Assembly (NCBI GenBank): GCA_021647685.1
Contig: JAKIUH010000223.1
Coordinates: 1 to 7,192, forward strand
Direction: 5' to 3'
DNA length: 7,192 bases
Origin: Bacteroidales bacterium
GTDB lineage: Bacteria; Bacteroidota; Bacteroidia; Bacteroidales; NBLH01
Shown: piece by piece, positions 1 to 6,852 of the stretch
Numbering within the stretch: position 1 is the first letter of the stretch
How the letters are laid out: every line of letters starts with the position of its first letter
The notes under the pieces: model-generated
The model's input: only the letters and a program-made list of their open reading frames with translations
What the model was told of the DNA's origin: nothing
Databases searched by the model: none
Translations under genes and position numbers: made by a program

Positions 1-2988
1 TAAAGCCAAATACATTCCCAAACTCATTATCCAAATAATCATTAGATTAAACCAAAAAGTGGCAATAGACAGACGACCTATTCGTTTTACCGGTGCATAA
101 AAATGAGCCCTGCCATAATTACTGTCAGGAATATGAAAAATCGGATCCTTAAGTTGAACAATTTCGTTATGATAAGCAATTATTTTTTTTACCGAATAGG
201 TATTTAAAACCAAATTTGCAACACTTTGATTAAAATTATCTTCTTTAAACTTTTGTAATGCCGCAACACTCCCCATATTTTTTATTAAATTGAGGTATAT
301 ATGGTCTTTTTGTTTAGAATACTTATTTTGATTTTTAATTAACTCATTTTTAAATAATTTCAAGCTGTTTTGAAATAATTTTTGAAAATCATTTGTAGCA
401 TATTCTGTTTCAAGTTTTACAGCTAATTGTTTAAATTGGTACTTTCCGGTCTCCATAGCCAGCTTTTCAAATTCATTTTTCAATAAAGAAATAGACTTTT
501 TAGGATGTTTTGATTTTCTACGGATTAAATTTTCATATATTCCTTCCAGTTTTTGTATATAAAATAAGGTATAAAAGTTTGTATAACTCAACTTTTGGTC
601 AAGTTCATAAAAATTACGTTCAAAAAGATTATTTTTAAACTGATTTACCATTAATGCTTCGTATGCCCAACGCGTAGTCATTAAATCGCTGTAAAGAGGA
701 GTATATTTGATCGATTTAATATCTTTATGCATCTTTGTAAAATCTACTACAATTCCACTTAATAACAGCTGAGGAACTAAAATAAAAGGAATGGCAATAT
801 ATGCCGAAACTACTGAGTTTAGTGCTGCCGAAAGGTTTAAGCCTATTAAATTGGCACAAACTGCCGTACTAAAAAAAATCAGCCAGTAGCTTAAAGTCAT
901 TGTATTAATTTCTAAAAAATTATTACCCACCCAAACAAACAACAAAGTTTGCCCTGCTGAAATAATCATCAGATAAAGCACCTTGGAATTAATATAGCTT
1001 GAACGGCTCAGGTTTAAAAATGCTTCGCGCTTAATTATTTTCCGGTCGCGAAGAATTTCTTCGGCACTTACCACCAAACCTAAAAACAATACAGAAATAA
1101 TGCTCATAAATATATAAGCCGGAATATTTTCATTATTGGCAAAAATATATCGCTCAATATCATCATCAAAAACCGTATATTGTTTCGTAAATACTGCCAA
1201 AATAAAAGCCAGTGCGGGCGCTTCAAAAATCAGCAATAAAATATATTGTACATTACTTAATTTTGATTTAATATTACGCTTAAAAAATATACTGAATTGT
1301 TTCCATTTATCCGGTGCATTGAATTTATTATCCGGTAAAGGTTTTTTTTCAATGGGTGCTAGTTTCCTTTTTTCCGCTATTTCTTGTTTATAAAGTTCTT
1401 CCCATTCTTCGGGAGGTCTTTTACGCTTGCGGCTGAGTTTCCCAAATTCATTAACCACCCTTGACTCAATAATACGCAAAATTTGCTCTGAGTTTACATT
1501 ACCGCATACCGAACATTCATTATCATCAGGGTTTATATAATTGCCATGTTTTCGAAAATAAGTAATTGCATCCAGCGGATTGCCTATGTATATAACCACC
1601 CCACCCTGATCCAAAACAATTATTTTATCAAAAAGTTTATAAATATCCGACGAAGGTTGATGAATGGTGGTAATGACTAATTTTTCTTTAAATGTTTGTC
1701 TTTTTAGCAGGTTGATAATTTTTTCCGAGTCCATAGATGATAATCCGGAACTTGGTTCATCAACAAATAAAATTGCCGGTTCGCGCATTAGCTCTAATGC
1801 AATATTCAACCTTTTTCTTTGTCCCCCGCTTAAAACTTTATTTAAAGGGTCGCCAACTTTTAAATCTTTAGCCTCTTTTAAATCAAAATCTTCTAATGTT
1901 TGTTTAATTAGCTGTTCTATGCTGTCTTCATCATAATCACTAAAACATAATTTAGCGTTATAATATAAGTTTTCGTAAACACTAAGCTCCTCGAACAGTA
2001 AATCCTCTTGAGGTACATATCCGATTAGACCAAACAGTTTTTCTTTATCTAATTGAAGATCAAATCCATTAATGAAAATTTTTCCGCTTGCCGGTTCTAA
2101 ATTACCGTTTAAAACATTCAGCATGGTAGATTTTCCCGAGCCACTTCCGCCAATTATGCCAACTAATTGTCCCGATTCAACATCCAAGCTGAAATGTTTA
2201 AGTCCTTTATTACTTCGTTTAAACTTAAATGACACCTCTCTTGCACTTAATTTAATGCTTCGGGCAAATTTTTTATGGATAAATGCACTTACAATATTGG
2301 TGTAATATATGCGCGTGTGTTTGCCTCTGATAACTGCCCCGCTTCCCCAAATATATACTCTGTCAGGTTTTATATTAACCCCGTTCAAAAAAAGGTTATT
2401 TTCTCCAATGTATTTAAAAAGATAAATTTCGGATTTTTCGAGTTGTAAAACATAAATTTTACCAATTAAGCGTCTTTTGTAGAGATGTTTTGCATGGGGA
2501 TGTGAAAAACTTTCATCGGCACTAATCAAAAGATGTTTTTCGCTTAATTTTTCAGGTTCACCTTTATGAATAATTAATTCTTTACTTTGCTCAAAATCAT
2601 CTTCATCTACATATAAATTTAGGGCAATTTGTTTTACTAAAATTAATTCATCCTTACTCACATAAGCACTATCTGCCAAAAATTCCAAAAGTTGTAAAAT
2701 AATCCAGACTTTTTGTTTATGTTCAAACTCACGGTTAATTCCGGCACATATCTCTTTAATTTGTTTTTCTTGTGATATTTTGGATTGCTCATATCCTTTA
2801 AAACGCAAATGATATTTTTGCAAATGTTCTTTAAAATATTCTGCACATTTTTCAGATTGTATTTTTCCGTAATTTTTTAAAAAGTATTTTTCGACAACTT
2901 TTGCTGCTACTTCGGGGTTGCGGAAGTGCTTTACATTTGCAACAATGGCAAAAAGCTTTATGAGTGCATGGAGCAAAGATTCGTTCAT
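1..2988 (-). CDS. ABC-2 type (ABCG-like) transporter, fused ATPase and permease with TerB-like and FHA-like N-terminal region; C-terminus cut by window edge
   Basis: The frame is open for 996 codons from the ATG at 2988 and runs off the left edge, so the end is missing. An in-frame TAA at 3036-3034 lies upstream and this is the first ATG after it. Residues 1-140 are helical and TerB-like (LLEFLADSAYVSKDELILVKQ near 99-120). Residues 150-240 are beta-rich, resembling a degenerate FHA domain. The ATPase covers about 247-490: Walker A GGSGSGKST 280-288, Q-loop Q327, signature LSGGQ 386-390, Walker B D410/E411, switch H443. A CxxC (C492, C495) follows. Membrane segments are near 582-600, 622-643, 671-690, 699-725, 727-747 and 978-996. 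NBD-before-TMD order and the HQPSS motif match the ABCG type, which works as a dimer in the inner membrane. The stretch 748-977 is long, Lys-rich and helical. Substrate unknown; export is usual for the type. The family is common in Bacteroidota and usually slightly over 1000 residues, so I infer that only a few dozen residues are missing. Confidence 0.93.
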   Translation of the reverse strand, partial: MNESLLHALIKLFAIVANVKHFRNPEVAAKVVEKYFLKNYGKIQSEKCAEYFKEHLQKYHLRFKGYEQSKISQEKQIKEICAGINREFEHKQKVWIILQLLEFLADSAYVSKDELILVKQIALNLYVDEDDFEQSKELIIHKGEPEKLSEKHLLISADESFSHPHAKHLYKRRLIGKIYVLQLEKSEIYLFKYIGENNLFLNGVNIKPDRVYIWGSGAVIRGKHTRIYYTNIVSAFIHKKFARSIKLSAREVSFKFKRSNKGLKHFSLDVESGQLVGIIGGSGSGKSTMLNVLNGNLEPASGKIFINGFDLQLDKEKLFGLIGYVPQEDLLFEELSVYENLYYNAKLCFSDYDEDSIEQLIKQTLEDFDLKEAKDLKVGDPLNKVLSGGQRKRLNIALELMREPAILFVDEPSSGLSSMDSEKIINLLKRQTFKEKLVITTIHQPSSDIYKLFDKIIVLDQGGVVIYIGNPLDAITYFRKHGNYINPDDNECSVCGNVNSEQILRIIESRVVNEFGKLSRKRKRPPEEWEELYKQEIAEKRKLAPIEKKPLPDNKFNAPDKWKQFSIFFKRNIKSKLSNVQYILLLIFEAPALAFILAVFTKQYTVFDDDIERYIFANNENIPAYIFMSIISVLFLGLVVSAEEILRDRKIIKREAFLNLSRSSYINSKVLYLMIISAGQTLLFVWVGNNFLEINTMTLSYWLIFFSTAVCANLIGLNLSAALNSVVSAYIAIPFILVPQLLLSGIVVDFTKMHKDIKSIKYTPLYSDLMTTRWAYEALMVNQFKNNLFERNFYELDQKLSYTNFYTLFYIQKLEGIYENLIRRKSKHPKKSISLLKNEFEKLAMETGKYQFKQLAVKLETEYATNDFQKLFQNSLKLFKNELIKNQNKYSKQKDHIYLNLIKNMGSVAALQKFKEDNFNQSVANLVLNTYSVKKIIAYHNEIVQLKDPIFHIPDSNYGRAHFYAPVKRIGRLSIATFWFNLMIIWIMSLGMYLAL

Positions 2989-3024
2989 TGCTGTTTCATA
3001 AGTTTTATGTTTAATAAACAGCAA
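2988..3024 (-). promoter_or_regulatory. Stem-loop abutting the ABC transporter start codon
   Basis: Arms ttgctgttt (2988-2996) and aaacagcaa (3016-3024) are perfect 9-bp inverted repeats. Inside them cataa (2997-3001) and ttatg (3005-3009) form a second 5-bp stem stacked on the first, with a 6-nt bulge. In minus-strand RNA the 3' arm ends on the A of the ABC start codon, so folding would cover the ribosome landing zone. It could instead be a DNA operator. No U-tract follows, so it is not a standard terminator. The repeat is seen directly; its function is inferred. Confidence 0.55.
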
Positions 3025-3029
3025 AAATA
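3022..3029 (-). promoter_or_regulatory. Possible Bacteroidota -7 promoter element
   Basis: The minus strand reads TATTTTTG, which fits the Bacteroidota -7 consensus TAnnTTTG. The matching -33 TTTG is poor: only an ATTG about 22 bases upstream. A start a few bases downstream would leave a 5' UTR of roughly 25-30 nt before the ABC ATG. The short motif in AT-rich DNA could be chance. Confidence 0.25.
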
Positions 3030-3086
3030 AGACTTATTTTCTAAAAAGGGACAATAGGCACTAAATATTAAAATTCTATTTGTTTG

Positions 3087-3905
3087 TTAATACTCTTTCA
3101 CTTCAAAAAATAAAGTATCAGTATTAAAAGCCGTAAAAATACCTTTCCCGTTTTCAACATTGGTATAAGGGTCGGTTAAACTTTGCGAAGTGGTACTTGT
3201 TGTTGAATACAAATAGGCGTATTCTTCATTTACCTTATAAAGAATTACCCGATATGTTCCGTAATAACGCATATTTCTGGAAGTAATATTATAAACATCT
3301 GAAATTACAGGCGAGGTAAGTGTTTGAGTAATAGTGTCGGTAATCATATAATTAACAGGATCAATAACCGTATCCATTAATTCAATGTTTAAATAGTAGT
3401 AACTTCCGTCCGGATTATCCCATGTAACTTCACAGGTTTGAACATCAAAAGTAGGCATATCACCTTCTTCCATTCTCTCGATATAGAATAAATTTTGTGA
3501 AAGCTCAAAATTAACTGGTTTTTCAGGAGTAAACGTTCTTGCAGAAACTCTTTTTTCGTTATAGGTAAGTTCAATACTGTATTCTTGATTTTCTGCTACA
3601 AGCATTTTTGTATCAGGAAAATAATACCAACCTGCACTATCTATTTTTTCAACAAGTTCGTAGGTGTTGTTACCTAAAAGAATCCTAATGTTTAAATTGC
3701 TGATAGGCTCTGCATAACTCAGTGTATCTTTAGATAAAAAAGGAATTAGTTTACTTAACTTTACATGATTTATTGGCTTACCCGGAATAAGATATGCTTC
3801 AACAATTGGAAAATCTTCTTCTGTAAAGATATAATCATTATCATCACAAGCGTAAAAACTTAAAAGTGTGATTATCAGCAATATATTTATAATTGTGTTT
3901 TTCAT
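3087..3905 (-). CDS. DUF4249-like outer-membrane lipoprotein, probable partner of the adjacent TonB-dependent receptor
   Basis: A complete 272-residue protein. Residues 1-19 are a lipoprotein signal peptide (MKN, then a hydrophobic stretch ending SFYA) before the lipid-anchor Cys20. The residues after it (CDDND) are acidic, as in Bacteroidota surface-export signals, so an outward-facing lipoprotein is likely. The mature part is mostly beta-rich. The segment PIVEAYLIPGKPINHVKLSK (residues 33-52), followed by an extracellular Ig-like pattern, resembles DUF4249, and the length is at the short end of that family. DUF4249 proteins are frequently encoded next to TonB-dependent receptors, as here; their biochemical role is not established. 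I infer a lid or substrate-binding role like SusD-type partners, without sequence similarity to SusD. The start is the only ATG giving the signal peptide. It sits 159 bp after the receptor stop, in a gap that seems expanded by an insertion. Confidence 0.82.
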   Translation of the reverse strand: MKNTIINILLIITLLSFYACDDNDYIFTEEDFPIVEAYLIPGKPINHVKLSKLIPFLSKDTLSYAEPISNLNIRILLGNNTYELVEKIDSAGWYYFPDTKMLVAENQEYSIELTYNEKRVSARTFTPEKPVNFELSQNLFYIERMEEGDMPTFDVQTCEVTWDNPDGSYYYLNIELMDTVIDPVNYMITDTITQTLTSPVISDVYNITSRNMRYYGTYRVILYKVNEEYAYLYSTTSTTSQSLTDPYTNVENGKGIFTAFNTDTLFFEVKEY

Positions 3906-3917
3906 GTGATTATTTTT
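3900..3917. repeat. Direct repeat, left copy, over the DUF4249-like gene start
   Basis: tttcatgtgattattttt recurs at 4048-4065 with one difference (t to a at the eighth base). This copy covers the start codon of the lipoprotein gene and its A/T-rich leader. The offset between copies is 148 bp. Possible target duplication or tandem duplication remnant. Confidence 0.7.
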
Positions 3918-4047
3918 AAACTGTTTTTATTTGCCACATGAACCCGAAGGCTCAGCGAAGCTAAACATCCACTAAATCAAGCTTTTTGATTACTTTTTGT
4001 ATTTAAATAATCATTTCCCTGTGTGTCTAATTTATTAGTCATGGATG
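3918..4047. other. Putative small insertion between receptor and lipoprotein genes
   Basis: These 130 bp lie between two near-identical 18-bp direct repeats. Removing them with one repeat copy would leave the receptor stop 11 bp from the lipoprotein ATG, a normal operon spacing. Inside is a locally GC-richer block (3939-3961) with a UUCG hairpin. There are no clear terminal inverted repeats and no transposase, so it would have to be a non-autonomous element or a duplication remnant. A 21-codon ATG frame (4042-3977, minus) is present but shows no coding evidence. Direct repeats are seen; insertion is inferred. Confidence 0.4.
3939..3954 (-). other. Intercistronic RNA hairpin with UUCG tetraloop
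   Basis: The minus-strand RNA reads UGAGCC-UUCG-GGUUCA, a 6-bp stem (one G-U pair) closed by C-G around the extra-stable UUCG loop. The opposite strand folds less well (one A-C mismatch). Just upstream, UUAGC-UUC-GCUGA can form a competing 5-bp hairpin that shares the UGA. No U-run follows, so it is more likely a processing, stability or attenuation element than a full terminator. Confidence 0.5.
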
Positions 4048-4050
4048 TTT
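3963..4050. repeat. 9-bp inverted repeat bracketing the middle of the gap
   Basis: aaacatcca (3963-3971) and tggatgttt (4042-4050) are perfect reverse complements with 70 bp between. In the minus-strand transcript they could pair and close a large loop. The right arm overlaps the right direct repeat by 3 bases. Long spacing makes this weak on its own. Confidence 0.35.
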
Positions 4051-4065
4051 CATGAGATTATTTTT
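4048..4065. repeat. Direct repeat, right copy, next to the receptor stop codon
   Basis: tttcatgagattattttt matches 3900-3917 at 17 of 18 bases. On the minus strand it begins with the last base of the receptor stop codon and ends in an ATGAAA that looks like the lipoprotein start but meets a stop after four codons. This is expected if it is a duplicated copy of the original gene junction. Confidence 0.7.
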
Positions 4066-6740
4066 TATCTTAACCTGAATGAAAAAGTTATGTTTGGTGT
4101 AATGCCCAATAAGTTTACGTTGGTTTCAATCAAATCTCCTTCCACTAATTCAAAAGTTTTGTACCATGTGTTAGTTCTGTTGTATAAATTGAATATCGAA
4201 AAAGCTAAACTTCCAATTCCATGCTCGCCCATGCCAAACTCAATTGTAGCCGCAATATCTAAACGATGATAATTGGGCAAACGAAAAGTATTTTTATCAC
4301 CTATGGTGATAAAACTGCTTACGGATCCGTCAGCCATGGTTAAGTCATACGCGCCTGTAGGAGCTGTGTATGGCTTCCCTGTTCCGTAAATCCAAGTGGC
4401 GGAAAATATCCATTTTTTCCATTTATACATATTTACTATCTTAAATTCATGTGTAACATCATGATTTGCTGGAAAATCCTCAGTTCCGTAAATTGGAAAA
4501 TTATACATTACTTCACCTAGTGTGTAACTTACCCAGCCGTTATACTTTCCATATTTTTTTTGAGCTAAAAACTCAATGCCTTTGGCAACTCCCGTGCCTT
4601 CATAAAAAAACTCATTATAATCAATTTGCTGTTGCTGAAATGTCGGTGCATAAAGCAATGAATATTCTGATAATCCTTGCAGATCTTTATAGTATGCCTC
4701 TGCGCTGAACAGATAATCGCGATTTTCATAACTAATGCCGGCAATATAGTGAGTGGAAAAACCTATCGGAATGTCCTCATCGTTACCCAAAGTCCAAAAA
4801 TCACGACTACCCGACTCCATATCATCGCGGATAATTCGCTTGGCAAACTGATAATACTGCCCCCACGCTGCTTTAAATTTAATTTTTTTTGTTAAATCAT
4901 AATTCAATGAAGCACGTGGTTCAATGTAAATTTGATCGGTTACATCATAATAGGAAATCCTGACACCCGGAATAAGAGTAAATTTGTCAAAAAAACGGAT
5001 GTTGTCTTGAAAATACATTGCGGTAAGGCTTGCTATATCATGCCGGTCTTGAATAATGCTTGTATCATTTTGAGAAAACAGATAATCAATATTATAATAA
5101 CTTGCCTGTACGCCAAATTCTATTTGATTATTTTGTGTTATTTTCCATTCATTATCCATTTTAAAAGTAAAATCCTGCAATTGATTATCTTCGATAATTC
5201 CACGATTTATTTCAATAATTTCGCCATCGCGATATACCGTATTGTTACGCATCATATCTCTATTACTGTAATATTTTGAGTAGGAAATAAATGAATTACT
5301 GTAAAACTTTTTATTCCAGTGCCTTGACCACTTAAGGCTTGTTCCCCAGTTTCCCCATTCAGTAATATCTGTTTTACCACCATTCATACTCATTCCTATG
5401 CGTGAGATATTGGTAATACTGGAATTGTCAAGATTGTCCTGACCATTGTAAAAACTTAGCGAAAAAATATCTTTATCATATTTAAAAGTGATTTTTGCAT
5501 TCAAATCATAAAAGAACGAGCTGGGCTCATTATTTGCCATAAAACGTCCGCCACCTTTACCCATAGACGAACTTGCCGGCATTTCAGTTGTTGTTTCATT
5601 ATTGTTAAAACTATTGAAAATGTCATTGTATAAAAAACTTTGAAACGAACGACGACCAGTAAACAAAAAAGTTCCGTTTTTTCCTAAGGGGATTTCTGTG
5701 AAACCATCGATATTCAAAAAACTGATGCCGGCACCCATGTTAAAATTGTTTTCATTACCGTCTTTCCCGGTAATTTCCATTACACTTGAAAGCCGCCCAC
5801 CGTATTTTGCTTCAAATCCACCTTTGTATAGCTTTACGTCTTTTACGGCATTAGGATTAAAAGCACTGAACATTCCGAATAGATGATCCACATGATAAAC
5901 AGTAAATGCATCGTACAAAACAAGGTTTTGATCGGGTGTACCTCCACGGACATATAAACCCGACGATGACTCGTTACTGGCACTTATTCCGGGCAATAAC
6001 TGAAAGGAACGAAACAAATCTTGACCACCTACTCCTGGCAATGTTTTTATTTGTTTTGGTGACATGGATACCACACTCACATCTTTATAAACCTTCATGA
6101 GTTCTTCGCTTTCGGCAGTTACCACCACTTCATCAATCAGATTGTTTTCGGGAATTAATTCCACTACAACATCACTATTCACAATTTTTGGACTTAAAAA
6201 AAACTGTTTTGTTTTGTAGCCTGTATATCTGACTAATAATACTGATGTGTCTGAAAGAACTTTGAACAATGTAAAATATCCGTCCACATTTGATACGGCT
6301 CCGTTAGTGGTATTTTTCACCATAATTTGAGCATAAGGCAATGCTTCTCCTGATAATTTATCTTTGATTATGCCCGAAAGAGTAAAGTTTTGCTTCCGTT
6401 CATACTTTTTTTGTTCAAGCTTTATTTGCTCGCTCGATTTTCGAATAACTACCTGATTATCTACAATTTTGTAGTGTAAGTCTTTTCCTTTCAATAGCCT
6501 TTGCAATACGCCATCAAGGGGGGCTTCTCTGAATGATTTACCGGGAACTATACCACTGGGCAAATCTTCTTTACGATAATCAATATCAATGCTATAAGAT
6601 CTTGCTAAATCATCAATGATGTTTTTTAATGTTTTTCCGAAATAATTTTTTGTAACCAAAACTTCTCCGGCTTCTTGTGCAAAAACGTGTTGTGCAAAAT
6701 TAATCGATATAAATATTAATAAAATTGTATATTTTCTCAC
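4065..6740 (-). CDS. TonB-dependent outer-membrane receptor with STN and carboxypeptidase-regulatory-like domains
   Basis: A complete 891-residue protein that imports an unidentified ligand across the outer membrane, powered by TonB-ExbBD. Start is GTG at 6740-6738: an in-frame TAA lies at 6755-6753 and no ATG gives the signal peptide. Residues 1-21 are the signal peptide (likely cut FA|QE). Residues 27-101 are an STN (secretin/TonB N-terminal) domain, and 119-197 a CarboxypepD_reg-like beta-sandwich (SGIIKDKLSGEALPYAQI). A TonB-box-like EVVVTAE is at 204-210. The plug covers about 215-325, with YVRGGTPDQN (263-272) and GFEAKYGGRLSSV (308-320). The rest is beta-barrel ending in aromatic NITFSFRLR. 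An STN domain can signal to a FecR-type anti-sigma factor, but none is visible here. The DUF4249-like lipoprotein downstream suggests a receptor-lipoprotein pair. The substrate cannot be read from sequence. Confidence 0.95.
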   Translation of the reverse strand: MRKYTILLIFISINFAQHVFAQEAGEVLVTKNYFGKTLKNIIDDLARSYSIDIDYRKEDLPSGIVPGKSFREAPLDGVLQRLLKGKDLHYKIVDNQVVIRKSSEQIKLEQKKYERKQNFTLSGIIKDKLSGEALPYAQIMVKNTTNGAVSNVDGYFTLFKVLSDTSVLLVRYTGYKTKQFFLSPKIVNSDVVVELIPENNLIDEVVVTAESEELMKVYKDVSVVSMSPKQIKTLPGVGGQDLFRSFQLLPGISASNESSSGLYVRGGTPDQNLVLYDAFTVYHVDHLFGMFSAFNPNAVKDVKLYKGGFEAKYGGRLSSVMEITGKDGNENNFNMGAGISFLNIDGFTEIPLGKNGTFLFTGRRSFQSFLYNDIFNSFNNNETTTEMPASSSMGKGGGRFMANNEPSSFFYDLNAKITFKYDKDIFSLSFYNGQDNLDNSSITNISRIGMSMNGGKTDITEWGNWGTSLKWSRHWNKKFYSNSFISYSKYYSNRDMMRNNTVYRDGEIIEINRGIIEDNQLQDFTFKMDNEWKITQNNQIEFGVQASYYNIDYLFSQNDTSIIQDRHDIASLTAMYFQDNIRFFDKFTLIPGVRISYYDVTDQIYIEPRASLNYDLTKKIKFKAAWGQYYQFAKRIIRDDMESGSRDFWTLGNDEDIPIGFSTHYIAGISYENRDYLFSAEAYYKDLQGLSEYSLLYAPTFQQQQIDYNEFFYEGTGVAKGIEFLAQKKYGKYNGWVSYTLGEVMYNFPIYGTEDFPANHDVTHEFKIVNMYKWKKWIFSATWIYGTGKPYTAPTGAYDLTMADGSVSSFITIGDKNTFRLPNYHRLDIAATIEFGMGEHGIGSLAFSIFNLYNRTNTWYKTFELVEGDLIETNVNLLGITPNITFSFRLR

Positions 6741-6777
6741 TAAAAAAGATTTTAATTAGAAATTAGTAAACAGATTA

Positions 6778-6808
6778 TTAGTTAATTATACAGTTTCTAA
6801 TTAACTAA
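6778..6808. promoter_or_regulatory. 11-bp perfect inverted repeat upstream of the receptor gene
   Basis: Arms ttagttaatta (6778-6788) and taattaactaa (6798-6808) are exact reverse complements around a 9-base spacer, in the 112-bp gap between the upstream gene and the receptor start. All-A/T except one G/C pair per arm. It could be an operator or a weak mRNA hairpin; no U-tract follows on the minus strand. I see no -7/-33 promoter pair in the gap, so read-through from the upstream gene is plausible. Confidence 0.5.
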
Positions 6809-6852
6809 CCTACTGGTAATCGGATGCATTATCCAATTATTATTTTTCATGA

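Noticed and set aside
2658..2846. 62-codon minus-strand frame within the ABC gene
   Set aside because: Different frame from the ABC protein and overlapping its TerB-like region; no independent support.
3031..3086. Possible terminator after the lipoprotein gene
   Set aside because: The T-run near 3053-3057 on the minus strand is not preceded by a stable stem; no convincing hairpin found.
3977..4042. 21-codon ATG frame on the minus strand in the receptor-lipoprotein gap
   Set aside because: No ribosome-binding signal, no hydrophobic or regulatory-peptide pattern, and polar composition as expected by chance; kept only as a remark on the insert.
4932..5279. 115-codon plus-strand open frame inside the receptor gene
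   Set aside because: Shadow of the receptor coding sequence, which has full domain support on the minus strand.
6822..6834. Small palindrome ggat-gcatt-atcc
   Set aside because: Four-base-pair stem only; expected by chance.
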